Origin: Hypsibius dujardini
Taxonomy: Eukaryota > Tardigrada > Eutardigrada > Parachela > Hypsibiidae
Direction: 5' to 3'
DNA: 25,846 nt
NCBI GenBank assembly: GCA_001579985.1
Contig: LRSR01008154.1
Coordinates: 1 to 25,846 of the forward strand
A program made the position numbers and the translations under genes. A model generated the notes under the pieces. The model was given only the letters and a program-made list of their open reading frames with translations. It searched no databases and had not been told where the DNA came from. This document shows positions 21,383 through 25,846 of this stretch, piece by piece; positions within the stretch are counted from its first letter, which is position 1, and each line of letters starts with the position of its first letter.

Positions 21383-24227
21383 ATGGCGATTGCAATGGAG
21401 CTAATGATGGCTGGAGCGTTCGTGCTGACTCTGCTGTATTTATGGAAGAAAATACGCAGATCAACAAACTCCCCACCCGGTCCCTTAGGTATGGCAAAAC
21501 CTTTTCAATAATGCAACAACAGAACAATTCTAACTTGAGGTGATTTTCAGAGAGGGTCATAAAAATATCTCTAAGTGCTTTAAAATTAATTCAATATTAT
21601 TGATGATTTAAAAGTAAGCTTCATCGGCGAAGCTCCAAGGATCTGTTTTTGAAGAAAATTAAATTTGGACGAACACTGGAGAATTCTATTTGGCTTGATT
21701 TTCACTGTAAAGTGGATATTTATGGAAATGTGGTCAATATTTTAACACTTTTCGACTCCCAAATTTGGAATCGATCTGCATTAGCCAAATACTTTTTCGG
21801 AGCTAGAGACAGTTTTCAGGAAGAACCGAGATTCCTGTGATGCTTTCCAAAGTAGTCCTTTGGATCCGCCCTTTAATGTCACAAAAATACTTGGCTAATG
21901 CAAATCGATTTCAAATTGAATTTGCGACCGGATTCTGTTAAAATCATCAGATCTAATGTATTTGCATAATCGCAAAACTGGCATCGAAATACGATCGAAA
22001 AAAATGGAATTGTTCAGGGTTTTCCCAGATTTAAAATTTCGCGCAAAACAATTTACATTTCTTCGGCAATGAAATTTTGTTTATAACTTATTCCTAATAT
22101 TGGACTCATTACTTATCATTAAGAAAAGCTTCAGACGTTTTGAAATCTCAATATCAAAATCAAATCCAAGTAAGACTAAATATTTTTATTCCATATATTT
22201 TTTATCCTGTATTTTCCTAAATAAGTATAAACATATTATCTTGTATAAGTTTATATTTAACCTTATATTTTGAATTCTAAATGTATTTATTGTGTCCCAT
22301 TTTTATACTAGACATTTCTATAATAGATTTTTATCCAAAATAATTTAATATATTTTTGTTTCAGCAATGCCATTTTTTGGAAATATATTATCAATGGGAA
22401 GCCGGCCGGAACTGAAAATCCTCGAGTGGAAGGCAAAATACGGAGACATCTTCACCATGTTCAACGGTCGGCAACGAGTGGTCGTATTAAGCGACATTAA
22501 TACCGTCCGAAAGGTCTTCAATGACGACGGAACAACTGGTCGGCTCTCGGACAGCGCGATCCGCACTGCCGAAGCGGGACTAGCGATGGACTGTGGATTA
22601 ACCTTCGCGGAAGGTTCCGTCTGGAAGGTCCATGGACGGTTCGCCCTGTCGACTCTTCGGGACCTCGGGATGGGTCGGAATTGGATGGAAGAGACCATCA
22701 TCGCTGAGGTGGAGGATCTCTGCCGGGCTCTGCGGGAAAGCGACCAGGAACCGGTCAATCCAAAAGTCCAGATTGCGACGGGCGTGGCTAACGTGACGTG
22801 TGCGTTGTTGTTTGGCAAGCGGTTTGAGCTGGACGATCCGCGGTTCAATCGGTTGACGCAGATGGTCGCGGAGAATATCGCCACGTTCAAGTTGGACTTT
22901 GTGGCGATGCATCTACCGTTCCTCATGTGGTTTCCCAATTTCGTGCGACGGAAGATTGTGAAAGCGCAGGAGAACATGCGAGCGTTGCTGGAGTTTCTGA
23001 GGGAGATCATTCGGGAGCATGCTAACACGCCGAGTAAGCAGACGGAGAGTCCGGATTACTTGTACGCTTATCAAAGGGAAGCGGAGGCGGAGAAGAAAGT
23101 TGCGGGTATCGCTAGTGTATTCAACGGTAAATCATACCTAGTGACATGACAGTCTGTCAGTTCAATCGCTGATCCATCTCTTGAATTTGTCCGTCCGTCC
23201 TTCCGTCCGTTCATTCAAATCCATCGGGCCGTCCATCCGTTCGTCCGTCGGTCTGTCCAACCGTCCGTTCGTCCGTCGGTCTGTCCAGCCATCCGTTCGT
23301 CCAGCCATCCGTGCGCCCGTCGGCCTGTCTATACATCGGTCCGTCTGTTCCTCTGTCACTCTGCCGGCGTTAGTCCCAACATTTCACATGCTTCTTCAGA
23401 GCGTTTTGTACTGTCGATTAGAATGAGACTTCTTTGTTGCTTTCAGAACTGCAACTTCTTGGCTCTTTGTTTGACTTATTTGCCGCCGGGACCGACACGA
23501 CGACGACAACCTTTCTTTGGGCGTTGCTTTTCATGGTAGAGAACCCTGAAATTCAGAAGAAAGTCCAACAGGAAATCGACGAAAAAACCGGTGGCAAGAA
23601 TGTCCTCACGACTGCTGACCGAGGTCTGTATAAAACCTACCAAGTTTGTTTTTTGTGTGTGTTCTAAGCATTTTTTGGTTGTTCTCTTTTTTGGCTCAGA
23701 GCGATTGCCCTACACGGAAGCCGTCATCCTGGAGATTCAACGATGTGCCACCATCGTGCCATTGGGGCTGCCGCATCGGAATGACGAAGACATGAACGTG
23801 GATGGATTTATCATCCCCAAGGGAACCCTTATCGCGGCAAATTTATTTTCCATCCATCGGGATCCTCGGTGGTGGAAGAACCCCGAGCAGTTCGATCCGA
23901 CCCGGTTTCTCGACGAAAACAGTCATTTAATCCGCCAAGAAGCATTCGTCCCTTTTCTCATTGGTATGGCAACTACATTAAGTAACACACATTTCTTTTT
24001 TTTCAACAATTCCCCTTAATGTATTCTTGTAAATATTTTTGGCAGGCAAGCGGAAATGTCCAGGGGAGGCGCTGGCCAAGATGGAACTCTTCCTCTTCAT
24101 CGCTAACCTGCTGCGGTGCTTTGCGCTGCAATTGCCTCCAGGCAGGACTTTCTCCCGCGAGAATTACGAGTCAAGCGTTATCAACGCGCCCATTCCTTAC
24201 GATTTAATTTTTATTCATCGAATTTAA
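21383..24227 (+). CDS. P450 gene F, intact CYP2-clan monooxygenase
   Basis: Exons are 21383-21488, 22365-23126, 23447-23623, 23700-23963 and 24046-24227 (TAA), giving 496 aa. The N-terminus has a short hydrophobic anchor (about 9-20), basic KKIRR and a PPGP hinge. Then follow I helix AGTDT (303-307), E360-R363, FDPTRF and haem loop FLIGKRKCPG with Cys441. Like B it lacks the intron after LRDLGMG, running through as GMGRNWM. Oddity: helix C reads WKVHGRF, so the WxxxR arginine that contacts a haem propionate is Gly126, with Arg one residue later. GC content of the coding part is higher than in neighbours. Other in-frame ATGs at 21395, 21404 and 21407 are possible starts; the first is chosen because it gives an anchor like that of E. 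Intron 1 holds a MITE and intron 3 a tetranucleotide array. The substrate is unknown. Confidence 0.9.
21761..21918. mobile_element. MITE-like element with 36-bp terminal inverted repeats, intron 1 of gene F
   Basis: The left terminus (21761-21797, with ATCGATCTGCATTAGCCAAA) pairs with the reverse complement of 21883-21918 (ATCGATTTGCATTAGCCAAG) with a few mismatches. The interior of about 85 nt has no coding sequence. Weaker pairing, including ATTTTAACA, may extend both arms outward by some 30 nt. Confidence 0.75.
23187..23350. repeat. (CCGT)/(TCGT) tetranucleotide array, intron 3 of gene F
   Basis: Repeated GTCCGTCCGTTC, GTCGGTCTGTCC and related units follow the donor at 23127 by about 60 nt. 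The orientation (GTCC on the sense strand) is as in gene B. Confidence 0.9.
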
Positions 24228-25094
24228 TTAACCGTGCGCGCACGAGAAACGGGGTCAGAAAGCCGATCCAGTAATTTAATATCCTGCCGCACTATAAACT
24301 TGTACGCGCCCGATCTCAAGGGTCGATTTGTGGTCCGGCCGAAAAACACGTTCCGGCGCTCGCTTGGTTGTTCATTCAGATTCACTTAAACTTTATTGAC
24401 TTAAAAATGTTGGTCACGGTAATGCTCATCATCAATCATCATTTCAATCAAGCAAGGTAGCATAGGCTGTCAGGCAAAAACTAACGGGCCAATTACGGAC
24501 AAGTGAACGGAATTGAACGATCCGTTCCAGCTTGATATGAATCAGCGGGGGTGGGGCATAATCGACCCTTCAGATTGGGAGCGCACAATACTTGTACCTT
24601 CACAAGGTGCACGCGACCCAGGAAATGAGGAAAAAAGCGCGGTGCAACAGAAATGGATCCCGCTCTGCAATTTCAATCGTCTAGACTGCTAATATACAAA
24701 GAACATATTGTTACAATGAATCTTACGGAATGTGTTTAATTGGGTTCTCATGAGCCTTCAAAGACTTTTATTGAGATGAGAGATGAAATCTTCATTTTCC
24801 CTAAGGGACTTCTCTCTCGAGTAAGAATCTGATTTCATTCTCGAATAACACTTTTTCACTGTTTTTACTTTATCGAGTGACTTAGCAACTCTACTTTCAG
24901 AGTCGATTACGTAAATTTGTTCACGTAATTTGACTAGAAAAATGCAAATTATCCGGCAATATAATTGTATTTAATAATTGACAAACCATTTGGAGTTAGT
25001 TGAATAGGGAAAACATTAACAAGGGAATTTCCCCACTCTTCGATACGAAATCTTCCACTTTTGCCTGTTTTGTAGTATGCGCTGTAGTTTGTTA
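24228..25094. other. 3' flank of gene F, no gene seen
   Basis: The stretch contains the palindrome GTGCGCGCAC just after the stop of F, but no coding segment I can support. A 78-codon open frame on the - strand (24949-25185) has no known motif and crosses the edge of the inverted duplication, so it is unlikely to be a gene. Confidence 0.5.
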
Positions 25095-25114
25095 CTCTGC
25101 GGAATTCCGCAGAG
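25095..25114. repeat. Perfect 20-bp palindrome at the duplication edge
   Basis: CTCTGCGGAATTCCGCAGAG equals its own reverse complement. Its right half (25104-25114) is the last sequence shared with the gene C flank (10475-10485), so the similarity ends at the centre of the palindrome. Confidence 0.9.
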
Positions 25115-25648
25115 ATTTTGATTTTGATCGGTAGCAAAATTTCAGGGTTTTTGATTGAATAATTGCTGAACAACTGCAAAACCATGGACTACATGTAGCG
25201 GTCATCCCTTGTGAAATAATTAGGTAAAAAAACTCACCGTAAGGCCATGCAGTATTCTTTCGGAACTTTCGTTGATTTCCTTGTCTGGTTTTGTTTGGTC
25301 GTCGTTTTTCGTTTGTTTACCATTTGTTCGCTGATTATCCCCTGCGCGGCACAGCTTTACAAAATTTGCCTATTGCCTATTGAGTTCAATGAATTTTCGT
25401 CTTTTTAGAAAAACACCTTCATAGCACAGCAATTATTATCGCACTTCATTGTGTGTGATCAGATCTTTGTCAAGAACGAGGAATAAAAATTAATTCAAAG
25501 GCGTGAACAGCCTTAATAAGGCCAGATGTGTAATCCTCATGAGAGACAGTTCGTCCTGGTGGGAGTTTCAGCGTGAAACAACGGAGCAAGTTAGCGATGA
25601 CGAAGAACAATTCCATTTTCGCTAACGATTCTCCTAAACATGTACTGT
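25104..25648 (-). repeat. Right arm of the 0.55 kb inverted duplication
   Basis: This is the reverse-oriented copy of 9905-10485, including the last P450 exon and its downstream flank. It is shorter by a 37-nt deletion at the exon start and has one extra A in a poly-A run of the flank. The arms lie about 14.6 kb apart and bracket genes D, E and F. Confidence 0.9.
25470..25642 (-). pseudogene. P450 gene fragment G, last exon copy of gene C
   Basis: On the - strand the sequence reads from the haem-ligand Cys codon (25638-25640) through CLGESLAKMELFFVIANLLRC... style coding to the TGA at 25470-25472, colinear with exon 6 of C and with very few amino-acid changes (for example Leu to Phe after MELF). 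The splice acceptor and the GKRA codons are removed by the 37-nt deletion. No upstream exon is present before the window ends, only the MITE copy and unrelated DNA. It cannot make a P450 by itself. Confidence 0.85.
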
Positions 25649-25762
25649 CTCGATCATTTGGTGATGCGTTTTAGATCCAACGTATATTATGACTGCAGTG
25701 AAAAACAGTGTGTGCAGTAATAACGTACGAGTTTGTCTAAAAAGCAACACCAAATGGTCGAG
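25649..25762. mobile_element. Palindromic foldback element (MITE-like), copy 2
   Basis: The same family as 9791-9904: left arm CGATCATTTGGTGATGCG to TATTATGACTGCA, loop GTGAAAAACAGTGTG, and a more diverged right arm ending CAAATGGTCGAG. It abuts the truncated exon of fragment G. The loop has the same + strand orientation as copy 1, although the flanking P450 DNA is inverted. Confidence 0.8.
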
Positions 25763-25846
25763 AAAGTACAGTTACTCCGCCCCTCGAAGTCCGGAAAAAT
25801 ATTTGGATGATGCCAATGGATTCCTAATCAAGTTTGAGATAGGGTA
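25763..25846. other. Right window edge
   Basis: Eighty-four nt with no similarity to the sequence left of MITE copy 1 and no exon of the P450 family recognisable on either strand. Confidence 0.4.

Noticed and set aside
22345-23028. 227-codon open frame on the - strand
   Set aside because: It is the antisense shadow of the GC-rich fused exon 2/3 of gene F, which has all P450 motifs on the + strand.
1-25846. CRISPR array or prokaryotic operon
   Set aside because: Repeats are microsatellites or hairpins without spacers, and the genes are split by spliceosomal introns, so the DNA is eukaryotic.

Overview
The window is nuclear DNA from an invertebrate animal. It holds a head-to-tail array of six cytochrome P450 genes of the CYP2 clan, all on the + strand (here named A to F). 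On the right edge, a seventh fragment (last exon only) lies on the - strand. Introns are of the GT-AG spliceosomal type. They interrupt the proteins at the positions known from vertebrate CYP2 genes: after LRDLGMG, before the I helix, before LPYTEA and directly before the haem-binding loop. Microsatellites, foldback elements and a degraded LINE fit an animal genome. The phylum cannot be fixed from sequence alone; an ecdysozoan such as a crustacean or tardigrade would fit but is not shown.

Layout: A (5' exon outside the window, to 3186; pseudogene), B (3675-6471; intact, 492 aa), C (6805-10119; intact, 493 aa), a 4.4 kb gene-poor stretch rich in repeats (10120-14537), D (about 14538-17358; several frame lesions), E (18478-20737; pseudogene), F (21383-24227; intact, 496 aa), then an inverted 0.55 kb copy of the 3' end of C with its downstream flank (25104-25648). 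Three of the six array genes look functional and they alternate with broken ones, as expected of a birth-and-death detoxification cluster.

Each intact gene encodes an ER signal anchor, a proline-rich hinge (PPGP), helix C, the I-helix oxygen-activation motif, ExxR, the FDPxRF region and the FxxGxRxCxG haem loop. The products should be microsomal monooxygenases that take electrons from NADPH-P450 reductase; substrates cannot be read from the sequence. All introns are phase 1 and internal exons are multiples of three (309, about 453, 177, 264 nt), a constant pattern that made it possible to size each lesion exactly.

Most notable: (i) a recent inverted duplication of the C 3' end whose edge lies in a palindromic MITE, with the hairpin loop pointing the wrong way for a simple inversion; (ii) paired +1/-1 frameshifts in D that keep an open frame through a 67-codon scrambled segment; (iii) a 59-nt slippage insertion plus a stop in E; (iv) tetranucleotide/minisatellite DNA recurring in the same intron of four paralogues; (v) a degraded LINE reverse-transcriptase fragment not visible as an ORF. 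No wholly new system was found; the novelty is in gene-family decay and rearrangement.
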